From Echinarachnius parma (Eukaryota; Echinodermata; Echinoidea; Clypeasteroida; Echinarachniidae): a stretch of 64,000 nucleotides of DNA. The DNA lies in contig JBAMJV010003803.1 in assembly GCA_037951105.1 (NCBI GenBank), positions 124,001 through 188,000 on the forward strand. Direction: 5' to 3'. This document shows, in pieces, positions 37,073 to 49,203 of the stretch. The position numbers were made by a program, and so were the translations under genes. The notes beneath the pieces were generated by a model. That model worked only from the letters and a program-made list of their open reading frames with translations, searched no databases and was not told where the DNA came from. How positions within the stretch are numbered: position 1 is the stretch's first letter; each line of letters begins with the position of its first letter.

Positions 37073-38175
37073 ATTTCAATTTCTTTCTTGATTCTGAAAC
37101 AAGTTTGTAGTAAGTTATCCATAGTTTTTGTTTTGAGTGTCCATTTTCATTTCCTCTATATATAGCTGAATTTACGGTTTCAAATACACCATATTCATGA
37201 AATGTATTCTTTGTGTTAACCCATTCAGGACTAGCCCCAAACATATTGGAATGGCATGTTGTCACAAAATATAAATCTTCTTAAATGGGTATAAAAAGGG
37301 ACAGGACATGAAAAGGTTGTTTGAAATAATACTTTTTATGCTTTTTTTGTTGTTGCCATGAATCAGCGGTGAAAACTATTTCAAAAGGTTTCTCTACTCT
37401 AGATATAAGAGAAGAATCAACGTCTTAGTGAGAAAAATGAGGTCAAATATGCATCTCGACAGAACTGACTTTAAATAGAAATCCACATCAACCACTTAGC
37501 ATCCCCCTTTCTCTATTATTTTGATACAACTCTTCTAAATTTAAAAGGAACATCAATTAGAATTAATGCCACAGGCTGTGTTTTTTTTCTTCTCTAGTAC
37601 TTACCCTTTTGTTATACAATTTCAAAAAGCTATGAAAGAATACAAACTGTTCAAATATACATGTACATGTACATGCGTAGATCCCCTTCTCACATGATTA
37701 CAACTTTAATCATTAAGTTTCCTCTTTGAAATTTCTTATAAAATAACTTTGTATACATAGATTGTTTTATTGCATATTTTACTATACTGTACATGTATTT
37801 ACAGTAAATGCTGTTTTATTGACTTATAACCATTACATTACTTCAAGACACATACTGTACATGTACACACTGTATGATAGTGAAGGTTAGTAGTTATCTG
37901 TCGTGAGGGGTTTACATTGTAACTTGTAAAAATGCCACCATACAAGCATGCGCAGCTTGTGGGTAATTCCCCTACATGTGTATGTACGTGTGTATGCATG
38001 CCTGACAGACATATCATGATGAGGAGTGACTGATTAATTGATTCCTTCTGACGTTGATGCACACTGATCTATAGGCCACTGATGGTCGATTCAGGACGGA
38101 TCGAGTATCACCTCAAACTCTCCGTGATTTACCCATCCACCTGGCTGGCTGTGCGCACGTAGCGAGCCGTTTCTA
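37073..38175. other. Unique stretch with a TTAACCCATTCAGGAC word
   Basis: TTAACCCATTCAGGACTAGC at 37217 is an isolated terminus of the TTAA family seen at 5173; its partner is not found. 38080-38175 is CpG-richer. No gene was recognised. Confidence 0.4.
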
Positions 38176-38422
38176 CCCCGGCAACGCAAACGGGGGAAGT
38201 CGGCGACAAAAGCAGAGAGGATCTTGTTGAGAGGAGGAGACAGTGAGTGCGAGAGAAGATGGGGATGAGGAAAGGATTCCGGGATGGGAGAAAGAAGGAG
38301 GAGAGAGCAAGGGGTGGAGAACCTCCGGTGGAGAAAGCTCACGTATCGAGGTCTATCCACCCCGACAACGCAAACAGGGGGAAGTCAGCAACAAAAAACA
38401 GAGAGGATCTCGTTAAGAGGGT
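38176..38422. repeat. Duplicated 63-bp block, ~180-bp spacing
   Basis: CCCCGGCAACGCAAACGGGG, then GAAGTCGGCGACAAAA and CAGAGAGGATCTTGTT at 38176-38238 recur at 38357-38422 with about seven changes. Confidence 0.8.
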
Positions 38423-38925
38423 GATAAAAGATGAGGATGAAGAAAGAAGATGAGGATGAAGAAAGAAGATGAGGATGAAGAGAGAAGGTGAGGATGAAAG
38501 GTAGATAGGGATGAAGAGATAAGGATGAATAGAGAAGATGAAGGGAAGGTGGGGAGGAGGAAAGAAGATGGAAATGAAGAGAGAAGACAGGGATGAGGGA
38601 GAAGACGGGACAAAGAGAGAAGATAGGGATGAAGATGTTGAAGAAAGAAGATGAGGATGAAAAGACGGGATGAGGATGAAGTGTAGATGGGGATGAAAAA
38701 AGATGATGAGGATGAAGAGAGATGATGAGGATGAAGAGAAAAGATGAGGATGAAGGGTAGATGAGGATGAAGATGTGACAAAGAGAGATGATGGGGATGA
38801 AGAGATGAGACGAGAATGATAAGAGAAAATGAGGATGGAGATAAAAGATGAGGAGGAACAGAGAGCAGACAAGGATGGGAGAGAGAATAGGGAGGTACAT
38901 GTAGGAAAAGGGTGGAGAACATCCT
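38230..38925. repeat. Purine-rich GATGAGGATGAAGA array
   Basis: It consists of degenerate 12-18 bp units of GATGAGGATGAAGAGAGA. The three long antisense Ser/His/Pro/Leu frames (169-201 codons) are its translation and not genes. Confidence 0.9.
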
Positions 38926-41900
38926 TCCTCACCCCAAAGCTCAATCAATACACGAGATGTAACATAAATCTGCACTGTACTACTCCCAACGAGACAGAAA
39001 CACTAGAGATGAGGGAGAGAGAGAAGGTAATTACTCGCCCATCTTCACACACATTGCTCATCCTCCTTCCTTCCCATCCCATCCCAGCGGCAAGTTGACC
39101 GCCTGATGAGTCGGGGATTGCCCGGAGAGGTACTGGTACTGTAGCTAGTGACTGCACTACTAGCAGTAGTACAATACAGTTGTTTGGTGCTATTTACACC
39201 CCTCTCCTCACCTACCCCTTCAAAACAACGAGAATCTCCCCCTCCCCCCCCCCCCCTAAAAAAAAAAGAAGATGGAATATCAATGCAAATCCCTAATTAA
39301 TACATCAGAATTACACATGTGAGCTCTAAAATTTGTCTCTAAAATAAAAAATAATAAAACAAAATCACCTGCTCCAACTGTGGCTAAGGCTCGACCCCTG
39401 GGGGTGGGCCATGGAATGGGTGGGGGGGGGGGGGGGGGGGATTGCAGCATGTGCATTGATACATGTAGCAAAAATGCTTGCACAACCAGGATACATGTAC
39501 ACGGCTAACAGCTAGCATCACGGCATGAGGGGTCGAGGTAGCTGCATCTAAAGCAAACAATGATGAAGACGACACAACTAGCCCTGCACAGCCAGCACAG
39601 AAAGCTAACAACGCACGCAGCGATGCAACCGACGCAACCGGGGCTTGTAGTGGCTGCATCGATGGCAAATGACTTCCTTACATGACAGGCAGGCAGGCAG
39701 GCAGGCGAGAGAGTGACAAGTGCTAGGGGGCATGATGGTGATAGCGCACACTGGGCTAGACAAGGGGAGGAAGGGGGGGATCAGAGATGGGGGCAATTGA
39801 TTTATTGGAATTTGGATGCCGACTGGGGGTAATCAAGGGCAAGGGCGACACGCCAGGGGGGGAATAAATACCTAATCTTCCTGCCTAACACTTTACACGC
39901 ACTCAATACCTACAACACTTGATGAATGCAATAACATAGGGACCTTTTCTGGGATTTATAGTGAGAGAACTACTTGTCTTGTACCTTAGCACGTTTCCCC
40001 TTTTCTCACAACTTGAGGATGTACATGTGAATACGAACATTTAAGAGCAAAGATAACTGGGCTTCAGTGTTAGTTATTTAAAACTTCCTCGTAGTACGTC
40101 AATAATAATTATTTTAAAAATATTTTCAATGCAACTAATCAGTTTCAAAGAAAGAAAGTTCCTGAAATTATTTTTATAATCACTCGTAAAAACCAAAGTA
40201 GATTGCAATATTAATATGGACAACGAATTGAGCAATTAAAACAACTTGCTTTTCATGAAACACTTTCTACAGATGCACCTTAAGGCTCAAGACTTTTGTG
40301 TCACAATCAACTGCAATTAGTATTAAACTATTAACGGGACAGAGGTCAATGGTTCAACGAGGGAACCGTCTTAAAATTAAATAAATTGCGGGCATTGGAG
40401 AAAATTAGGCATTTTCCTCCCATTTCCAGGCATGATGGATGGTGAATTGCCAGCGACAGTGTGAACTTGCTGTAAACTATTAAAGACATCAGAAAATCAG
40501 CGATCCACCTGAAACCATGGATACGGGAAACAGAACTTCCTCTCATGTACATACACGTATTTGTCCTCTGGTTTGATCCCGGGGTAAATTGGTCTTTTAT
40601 AGGATGTGGGACCAGCGGCCGGGATAATTCAAACTGGCAATGGCCCCTGTGTTTTAATAACTCAACCGCTAACGGGACATAATGAGAGGCGAAGGATCGC
40701 CACAATCTAGCAAACAGAATCCAATTTATCGGCCGGTGGGAAGAGTGAGATGGATTTGGGGGACTAAGCACAATTGTCAGATTTTGTAATTGGCTTGGGG
40801 GATGTTGGTGGGAAGAGACCTGCCAGTTTGTCTCTTTGGACAACCAAAGTGACCTCCTTAGTCCATAGAATGCATGGTCTTCCATCCTCTTGAAGAGGTG
40901 TTTGAGAACGTTGCTTTCCCCTGAATTGTTAATGTTTTTTTAATATTTTGTTTAAATGCCAGGTGAAGGTGTATTTCTTTGGGCTTTTTAAATGAGAGTG
41001 AGTCACCTGCAACTGTCTTTGTATTGCTTCAAATTTTAATATAATGTGTTTTGTCTAAGCTATATTATTTTTGGGGGAGTCAACCAACCTCAAATTTACA
41101 AAATTTATATATGAAAGTTTTATCCTTACAACCAACCATAACAAGTAACAATAACAAACGGCATGGAACTGATTTAGGTCTGTCAAACATTATAAATACA
41201 AAATTACAATCTTGCTGGTGAGGACATTTTTAATCTATTCAGGAACATTTGATTTTGGTACGGTACAACAAAGACCACTGGTGGTGGGCATGCTATTTTG
41301 AGTTTTAGGGGGAATCATATTTTTGTCTTTTCCCCTTTTATATTGTTTAGCTTTTTTTTAAATTGTTTTATCAAGTTATTAGGGGGGGGGGGCAAAATGC
41401 ATAAGAACACATTCCAAAACACACAAATATCGTGTTTAAATCCACTCGTGTTAAAATCCAATGAATACAAGTACATGTAGACATCATTTCTCAAAAGAAA
41501 TCCATCTTACAACAATGTCAAGAATTTTTTTTGGGGGGAAGCACAAATGTGCACAATTTATTTATTATCATTGGCTTTCCCTTTTCCAAGATGTTTGCAC
41601 TGTGCAATATCAAAATGATTCACAGTCTTCTTACTTTGAATTTGTGTTGTATCACACATGGGTGACTCATTGTAAACATGATAAACTGCATCCAAGCAAG
41701 TGAGAGTCAATACACGGAGAGGGGGTGATGAACAATAAAAGTAGGATGATAACAAAATATGATATAATGAAGTACCAGTGTAGTCTGAAGCAGTAATGGC
41801 CCTTTTATCTCAAACCCAGGCTTCCTTTTCTGTATCAAAAAAAAAAAAAAATTAATCAAATTTCCACATCGCAAGTCCTTGGGACTAATAATACATGCAT

Positions 41901-41986
41901 TATCTGTCTTTCTGTATGGCGTAACTTAATTAAAGTGAAACTCGAGTTAATTGTGGGGGGGAAGCAGAGCACAGAAAACCCACTTT
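38926..41986. other. Mixed unique DNA with G19 and (GGCA)n
   Basis: C13 at 39244-39256, G19 at 39422-39440 and GGCA repeats at about 39687-39705 punctuate it. 40320-40900 is a balanced, non-repetitive block listed separately. No exon was recognised. Confidence 0.4.
40320..40900. other. Non-repetitive block, candidate conserved non-coding element
   Basis: It is open for 179 codons on the minus strand (40346-40885), but the translation shows no domain and reads like chance. It contains a short palindrome CTTTGGACAACCAAAG at 40834-40849 and several homeodomain-type ATTA/TAAT cores near its left edge. Its composition differs from the AT-rich flanks. Confidence 0.3.
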
Positions 41987-42060
41987 GGATCTCATCTCTT
42001 ATTCTCCGTCTTGCATTGTGCGGGATCTCATCTCTTATTCTCCGTCTTGCATTGTGCGGG
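41987..42060. repeat. Perfect 36-bp tandem duplication
   Basis: GGATCTCATCTCTTATTCTC followed by CGTCTTGCATTGTGCG occurs twice, at 41987 and 42023, without mismatches. This implies a recent event. Confidence 0.9.
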
Positions 42061-43365
42061 CAGTAAAGAAATCTCTTTTAACAGTCAATTTTGTTACACA
42101 GGCATTTTTGTAGTGGATTTATAAGCATTTTTCAGCAGTATTCTTCTCATTTCACTCATTTAAATACTGTATATAGTGTAAGATTAAATATGATACTAAG
42201 CCACTTGAAAAATGACAGACAAAAGGCCTACTTTAAAGCTTTTATATTCCCCCTCCACTATATGTATTTTCCAATATGCTCCAATTTCCAAATTAATTCT
42301 GTAAAAAATAATCTAATTTATTGATTTATTATGTATGCTACCCTTTTATCACTTGAGTATCCATTTCTTAGCATACAGACAATATAGTACATGAATTAAA
42401 CTTACTTTTCACCTACATTTAAACAAATAAGAGTGAAAACTAATGAAAAATAATGAATTAATTATAGCCCTGGGGAAAATGAGCTGTCATGTAATGTCAA
42501 CTATCGTCATATGAAAATAACAGATTGAACCAATACCATAAATTACATATCCCAAGAAATAGTTTCTTCGTGTTGCAGTTGTATTAACTGATAGAAGATG
42601 CTTCGATCCATTGATTTTGGTACAAACAAAATAAACATACATTGAACATTTATCAACCCTCAGACTGCATATTTTCCAAGATCAGTTCAACAGACATGAT
42701 GTGAACGTATTGAATACAAATAAACCCTCTCAAAACAAAGCAAATAAAAAGGCCAGAGGGTTACTACATGTATGGTAATATTCTAATTGAATTGAGATGG
42801 ATATTACAACAATACATTATGAAATGTAGACGAATCACCGAAAAACAAATATTCGACTCATTATGATATTGAATTTAAAATGTTCTATGTGTAACTATGA
42901 TTACTGCAGACAAACGTTAGGGTTTATTTTGACCAATACTGTACAAAGGCTCAATAGTTTTGTACTTTCAATAGTTTTGTACTTTCAAGAGCCTGAAAAC
43001 CAAATGTTGCATTTTTTTCAACAGGATAATAAAACTAAAAGAAGAATAAGAATCTGAATGTTTTCATTAATTAGTAGTTAGTACTTGTAGTAGTATACTA
43101 TACAATGTATAGCTCGCAGAAACAAGCAGCTGCACCAAAAATGACTAAAATGACTCAAAGTAAACACTGCCTGACTTGGCATTGTTTGCAATCTGTACTA
43201 ACTGTACAAGCTGAGTGCATGCATGGCAGGTCCAAGAGAGCTTCCATCCCTGATTATTTATAACAAGTTGGTTATTAATTATGCAAGGAGGGCTCCTGGA
43301 GTCCGGCCATTATTAGCTATGTGTTGCACGGATTACCCAACCCAGCAGGTATTCATCCCACATTG
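42061..43365. other. Unique AT-rich stretch
   Basis: It contains an 18-bp perfect tandem pair (CAATAGTTTTGTACTTTC) at about 42952-42987. No gene was recognised. Confidence 0.45.
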
Positions 43366-43604
43366 GGGGGTTAACACGCAACAAGTAACACAAATGGTTA
43401 AACACACAAGGTATCGAGGTAATTTAGCGTCCAAAGCGCCTGAAAGAGCTCTATAAAATCTAAGATGATCCCCAAAATAAGTATGATCGTTAGGCTTGAC
43501 ATAATCACCCTTTGAATTAGGGGGTTAACACACAACCAGCGAAAAAGGGTTAAAATACACAAGGTATCGAGGCCATTTTGTCTCCAGAGTGCCTGAAAGA
43601 GATA
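43366..43604. repeat. Two-copy repeat, 154-bp spacing
   Basis: GGGGTTAACAC.CAAC, then ACACAAGGTATCGAGG and TGCCTGAAAGAG-like words occur at 43367-43452 and 43521-43604. Both copies lie just downstream of the candidate first exon in transcript sense. Confidence 0.75.
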
Positions 43605-43714
43605 TTTTTTCCACGTGATGCTTTAATTTAATAAGTATGCTTTTAGGCTTGAAATATTTAAATACCCCAAAGTCAGATGCCACCTTTAGTTTTGCATACC
43701 ACCATCAAACTCAC

Positions 43715-43768
43715 CTTAGACAGAAAGTGATCAAAGTCGTTCTCTACCGGACAGAACCCTGCATCCAT
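43715..43768 (-). CDS. Putative first coding exon of an unidentified gene
   Basis: On the minus strand an ATG at 43768-43766 sits in a strong start context (GCGCCATGG) and is the first Met after an in-frame upstream stop. It opens 18 codons, MDAGFCPVENDFDHFLSK, ending in phase 0 at AAG|GTGAGT (donor at 43714-43709), a near-ideal 5' splice site. The peptide is acidic, with an FDHFL stretch, and I do not recognise the family. No second exon could be identified at lower coordinates, so the following intron is probably long and may span much of the window. The CpG-richer leader (43770-44400) and promoter-like segment near 44.7 kb support a 5' gene end here. A chance ATG plus donor remains possible. 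Confidence 0.5.
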
Positions 43769-44450
43769 GGCGCTGGATTCGGCTGGCACAGCCTCTGCGG
43801 AGCGTAGATTACAAAATCACAACGCCGGACGATCGGACGAAGGTACTCCACACAAGGGGTGCGTAAGTAATAGCCGGAACACCGCGGAGGGGCGTTTCAG
43901 AAAGTAAAAGTTTGTCCTCTCGACGTCGAGATGGGAAAAAGATTGTTAAAAATCCAGAGTTGGAAACAGAACAAAGGATTCCATGGGGACTGGTGTTGGA
44001 TGAAAAAAGACTGATCCCAAAAGGAAGTGAGCTCTCCAAAAAACTTCACAAATAGAGGTTAGCGAATGAGTGGTAAGCCGGTCAAATCCTTCCGATAAAA
44101 ATTGTTTTCGGGTGATGAGAATCTTCCAATCCGATATTGTTCTGCTATCTAGTGAAGATAGATGCTATAGGTGGTGCTACACTTGTCCAGCTGAGCCTTG
44201 CACTTGTTACTACCAATCGGTTCTATACCAGCGAGAGTTCGTTCGTTCCCGAGACCGGGGTAACAACAATACAACACACACGCCAGCCGAGCCGAGACCG
44301 CTAGAGAGTAAAAACGTAATCGTTGGCCGATGGCCAGGCACAGGAAATCATCTGTGTAAAAGCAGAGCTTTGAATACAGAAAAGGTCCCAAGGAGGAGTA
44401 CACACACACCCATCCAGCTATGCACTAGTAGGTACACACACTGATACCAT
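43769..44450 (-). other. CpG-richer leader region upstream of the candidate first exon
   Basis: The block is richer in CpG than its flanks (CCGGACGATCGGACGAAG, CTCTCGACGTCGAG, GAGACCGCTAGAGAG) and free of recognised transposons. It would form the 5' untranslated region and proximal promoter of the minus-strand gene. Open frames across it on both strands lack domains. Confidence 0.4.
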
Positions 44451-44699
44451 ACAACGCAGCGGCGCACTGGTATCCATCAATGGTGTGTACTATGTACACA
44501 GTGCTATGCAATGCTGAACAAGAGATTGGACCTAAACAAAGCACTGTAAAGCACTGCCAAAATACATGACAAGCTTGTTCCCCTCTCTTCCACTCTCTCC
44601 CCTCTTCTCTCCCCCTCTCTCATTAAACCATCACTGCATCAGCAAGACAACGAGCTGTCATTCAAACTGTCAGGGAGAAAGAGAAAAGGAGGTAGAAGG

Positions 44700-44830
44700 G
44701 GAGAGAGAGTGTGGATGCCCCCAAGCTCCGCCCCCTCTTCCAATGCAAACCAGTCATGGTTGACTAATGTATGCATCTGCGCCGTGATTGGCTGTGGTGG
44801 GCTGCGCATAATGAGGTTGGCACACGAGCC
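44700..44830 (-). promoter_or_regulatory. CCAAT/GC-box/octamer cluster, candidate promoter
   Basis: It contains a GC box CTCCGCCCCCTC (44726-44737), an octamer-like ATGCAAAC (44743-44750) and GATTGGCT (44786-44793), which is a CCAAT box on the minus strand. This lies about 950 bp upstream of the minus-strand ATG at 43768. No TATA box was seen. The assignment is inference from motif clustering. Confidence 0.35.
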
Positions 44831-44969
44831 TGGTGGTTGGGGCACACGCCATAGACAAAGGTAGAGAAGGGATGATTGTTTGCCCACGTGCAGGCCAACA
44901 GAGAAGGCCATTTATTGCAAGGAGTAATTGACCCAGAGAACAGCTCTTCCCTGTGGTGGTTACACTCCC

Positions 44970-45240
44970 AGTATGATGAAGTGGTAGAGTAGTAGCAATA
45001 ACAACCTTGTTTCACAACTTCCCCCCCCCCTCTTACCCCACTTATCTCCCATGTATATAGTGGTAGAAAAGTAACAAAATACCCTTGTCTCACTTCTCCC
45101 CCAACCCCCTTATCCCATTACCCCACCCTTACTTGCCCCACTTATCTCCCAGTATATAGCACTGGTAGAAGAGTAGCAAAAACACCATCACTTCACTTCT
45201 CCCCACCCCCACCCTTCATACCCCCCCCCCCCCCACCATC
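44970..45240. repeat. Three-unit C-rich minisatellite (~85-120 bp)
   Basis: GTGGTAGA(G/A)(T/A)AGTA(G/A)CAA is followed by CTTGT.TCAC..CTTCCCCC and CCCACTTATCTCCCA, repeating at about 44980, 45059 and 45165. C10 (45021-45030) and C14 (45221-45234) runs belong to it. Confidence 0.7.
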
Positions 45241-45990
45241 CCTCTTATTCCACACTCTCTCCTCTCCAACTACTATTACAAACTTTATTCAACCCTGTAT
45301 AAAATTAACTCTCATCACATTTTTCTCTCTTCAACTCTCCATGTTTCCTACTCATTCCCTACATCATATTTTGAACTAGTCAGCAAGTTTGTTCCCCCAA
45401 AATATATACTGTACATTCTGATGTACATTGCCAATGTTTCACTAGACAACTCCTTTGTCCTACATGTACATCTTGAGCAATTGGTGTAGTTTTGAAACAG
45501 AGAAATAATACAATAACAATGTATTGTGAAGAAAATGTATTGAAATGTGTATTCAGACTTATTCATTATTTATAATCCAATGTATCTATCCAGCCTTCTA
45601 AATTTTGTCTTCCACCATCCCTTTTAATTGTTTTCAAATTTTGAATTAAATTTTACAATATGAGTTTGCAGATATTGGACATACATTTGCAACCCCTTAC
45701 ACTTGACCTTTGACCTCAAGCTAGTTATTCCAGCCAGATGTCTTTTCGTTCACTTTACTTTTTCCCAATTTAGATCCTCCGCACATCTACCTCTTGAACT
45801 CGATCCCTTTCGCTGTTATCACAATCATTTTCACCAGTACTTTGGTTTAATGAATATCACAAATGAACTCCCATTTAACCCACTTCTGCTGTGATTTGAT
45901 AACTCATGGCCTCATTGAATTTTTGTATGGGTTTTTTAAAAACATTTGGTAAGTAGTTTCCATCTTTCTTCTTCTTCATTAATATATTTC
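45241..45990. other. Unique AT-rich stretch
   Basis: No gene, repeat family or RNA was recognised. Confidence 0.4.
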
Positions 45991-46163
45991 CATGGCCCCG
46001 TTGCAGAAAGAGATGCAATCGATTGTAAAGTTGCAAATTAATATTCAGTCCGATCATGTGACCAAATGCGCACATCTGATTGGTTCAAGTGCGCAAATTT
46101 TCTGACTTGCAATTAATTGCAACTTTGCAAGCGATTGCATCTCTTTCTACAACGGGAGCCATG
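45991..46163. mobile_element. Palindromic MITE with ~45-bp terminal inverted repeats
   Basis: The left arm CATGGCCCCGTTGCAGAAAG AGATGCAATCG... pairs with the right arm ending CGATTGCATCTCTTTCTACA ACGGGAGCCATG. Both arms continue inward through an AAAGTTGCAA word. The 173-bp unit is almost all arm. A decayed relative may lie at 51346-51480. The superfamily is not assignable from this copy because the exact target duplication is unclear. Confidence 0.75.
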
Positions 46164-47955
46164 TCTCTACCCCCTTTATCTTCACCCCTCTCTATATTTA
46201 TTCATATAAATATGCATATTTAGTGTAAATGTCAAACACACAAACAATCAAATTCAATTGACTTGATACTGACAGTGTTAACTGTCAAATCATTTCACTC
46301 AAAATTGCTTCACTCACCTTTCTGTAGTATGATTATCCCAGCTGCTTTCTAGATGTCTTGTAACTAGGGGAGCTAGTAGAGCCTAGAGGGGTGCTTCTAC
46401 AAGTTCCAGAACCCTTCCTCCACCACAAGAACAGGTTGTTGGCAGACTCTTTGCTTACAGGTGTCTTCCCCCTAATCTTTGGGCAGCCAATCAGTCAGGA
46501 CCTTGTCTCACAGTGCCTAGACTCCTTTCCCTTCAAGCTGGTTGTATATTGGCAGGCTGATGGTGGTTGGTCGAGGGGGCAACAAGTTTTTCCTCTCGAA
46601 AAGACTCCCTGGCTAGCTAGATCCTCTGCCTTCTCTCGATCCTGTTCCTGACTTGCTCTAAATACTGTAGCTAGTAATGATTCCTGCTCTTGACCTGTTT
46701 CTGTTTGGTGGTTAGTTTAATAGTTATGGGAGAATGCATAGAGGGGGTTGGGGTGGGGTGGGTGGGGGATACTCTTTGAATGGGTGTATTTCTTATCATT
46801 AATTATGGGTTGTAATTGCAAAAAAATGGTGCAGATTTTAACCTGTATCAAAGCATATGATACACATGTACATGTATGTTCATATAATTGCAATGAAAAG
46901 CCATCAAACAAGTAAATTAATAATCAAGAAAATCAATATAAAGAAACATGATTATTGTAAGATATCAACCATTCTGAAACAATACATTGGACAATTGGGA
47001 ACAAAACATTTACTCACAGATTTGAAACAAAAAACAAGACAAAACACTGAGATAAACATTTGTACTTGTACATAACAACAGTAAATTTAAATCATTTGTA
47101 AGTGACTAGACAAGGAAAGACAAGGAAACTTAACAGTATATAAATCACGGCTCGCCCTTGGCAGTGGCCTCTGTGCCAATGGCCACCAGAAAATTAATTT
47201 AGCCACGAGAAGCTCTTGTATTAGCCACCAATACACGCCTATGGACGGGGTCTATCTGCCTTGTCATTTCAGCCACCTGAGAGCCCCTTATATGTACTTG
47301 CTTATTAAAACAACATGAAATACTAACATTTGAGTATAAATATGCATGTTACATGCTTAAAACCTTTAATGAATTGCAAATTCAACAAATACCAGGTAGA
47401 CTGTATGTATGGAAGCCAGGTGTTTGACAAACAGAATCACATTATATTCAACACAGATGAGACAATCAAACAACGCCCATAGCGCTGTACATAACAAAAC
47501 GTTACAAATGTCACAATCTCAAAATACCACAAAGTGAACATGCAGTTCTCAAAATTAACGTGTATGCTCTTCATGCATGTACATCACACACAAGTCATCC
47601 AAACACAAAAAAAAATAATTAATAAAATACATGTATCCGCAAAAAACATGCACAGATAACACTTTCAATATACACAATCATCCAATCACACAAACAAAGT
47701 ATTTATAAAAATACATGTATCCACACACAAAAAAAAACATGCACAAATAACACTTTCAATATACACAGAGAGCGCTTGTGCACACAAACTGAAGCTGAAC
47801 ATACAATTTCAGTCACTGGATATACATCAGTATACTGCATTTGTGCAAATTCAATCAAATACATGGCAATGTGAAAAACAAAGGTGTCTATTATAGTACT
47901 ACAATCACGGAACATAAAAAAAATAGATGGATCTTCGATTGCGCGCAATCGAAAA
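46164..47955. other. Mixed unique DNA with small duplications
   Basis: 47150-47290 carries a GGCTCGCCCTTGGCAGTGGC-type dispersed repeat. ATACATGTATCC(G/A)CA, then AACATGCACA(G/A)ATAACACT and TTCAATATACACA occur at about 47628-47677 and 47711-47766 (spacing about 85 bp). No exon was recognised. Confidence 0.45.
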
Positions 47956-48877
47956 TTATGCCTCCGCTATCAAGCCCAAATTAACATGCACTGATTTAAT
48001 TTGTTTAAATATTTTTCATATATTTTGAGCCCTGCGACCTTAACCATCTGATCCTAATCTTTGATGGCTCCCTAAAAAACATTCAGGTACCAAGTTTGAT
48101 TGAAATCTGACATTTAGTTCTTGAGATTTTGGCATTACAAGCTTTTTTGCATGCATAATGAGTCCCGTGACCTTGACCTCAATCTCATGACCCCAACATT
48201 TTATGGCTACTTTAACTCTTTATGATACATTCAGGTACCGAGTTTGAAATCTGACATTCAGTTCTTGAAATTTTGCCATTACAAGCCATTTTCGCATACA
48301 TATTGAGTCCTGTGACCTTGACCTTTGACCGCATGACCCCCTAAATCTAATCAGATCAGTGGCACCCCGATATGTACACTCATACCAAGTTTGAAATTGA
48401 TCCGTCAACCGGTTCTTGAGATATCGCAAGAACAAGGCTTTTTTACACATACATTGAGTACTGTGACCTTGACCTTTGTCCTCATGAACCCCAAAATCTA
48501 ATCAGATCATTGCCACCCCAATATCTACACTAATACCAAGTTTGAATTTAATCCGTCAACCAGTTTTTGAGATATCGCGAGAACGAGGCATTTTTGTATA
48601 TATATTGAGTCCTGTGACCTTGACCTTTGACCTCATGACCCCTAAAATCTAATCAGATCATTGTCACCCCAATATGTACACTCATACCAAGTTTGAAATT
48701 GATCCGTCAACTGGTTCTTGAGATATCGCGAGAACGAAAACGGGACGTACGTACGGACGGACGGACGGACGTACGTACGGACGTACGTACGGACGTACGT
48801 ACGGACGTACGTACGGACGGACGGACGGACAACCCGAAAACATAATGCCTCCGGCCACTTCGTTGGCGGAGGCATAA
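47956..48877. mobile_element. TTATGCCTCCG...CGGAGGCATAA element with internal tandem repeats
   Basis: The ends TTATGCCTCCG (47956-47966) and CGGAGGCATAA (48867-48877) are perfect 11-bp inverted repeats. Inside are about five degenerate units of about 150 bp beginning TGACCTTGACCTTTGACC (48169, 48313, 48464, 48615, and a weak one at 48037). Each has ACCAAGTTTGAA, GATCCGTCAAC and TTCTTGAGATATCGC. An ACGG/ACGT array (48744-48830) follows, and then the terminal hairpin. No transposase is present. This type of repeat is, from general knowledge, common in marine deuterostome genomes. Confidence 0.75.
48744..48830. repeat. (ACGG)/(ACGT)n tetranucleotide array
   Basis: Alternating GGACGTACGTAC and GGACGGACGGAC blocks are self-complementary in the ACGT parts. 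Antisense frames rich in Arg-Pro-Ser-Val-Arg-Thr are its translation. Confidence 0.95.
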
Positions 48878-48900
48878 TAAAAAACTTAAATAAAGCAAGC

Positions 48901-49203
48901 AGAGAGAGAGAGAGAGAGAGAGAGAGAGTGCAAGAAAGTGAAGAAAGAAGAACAAAACATACCACTCGTGTATAAACATACCACTATAGAAATTTGTTTT
49001 AATTAAGTACAGCATGCTAAAACATTCTTTAGACTATTTGAAGAAAATACATAGTTTAAAATAAAAAGATTGAGAGATTATAAAATGTTCTCACACAAGG
49101 TGATAACTGATAAGTAAAGAAAAGATCTTTTAAAAAGGATTTAGTACCAATATTTCACAAACATTCACTAGTAATATTAGCAGTAAATATAAATAATATT
49201 GCA
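48901..49203. other. (GA)n microsatellite and short unique AT-rich stretch
   Basis: GA repeats at 48901-48929 are followed by featureless AT-rich DNA up to the TTAA at 49204. Confidence 0.7.

Noticed and set aside
38339..38975. Three overlapping antisense frames of 169-201 codons
   Set aside because: All are translations of the GATGAGGATGAAGA array; three frames open together shows repeat, not coding.
39101..39140. CTGATGAG followed by a possible stem, resembling a hammerhead ribozyme
   Set aside because: The required GAAA half of the core is missing after the stem.
40346..40885. 179-codon antisense frame
   Set aside because: No domain, signal or splice context; residue mix looks random. 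Kept only as a candidate non-coding block.
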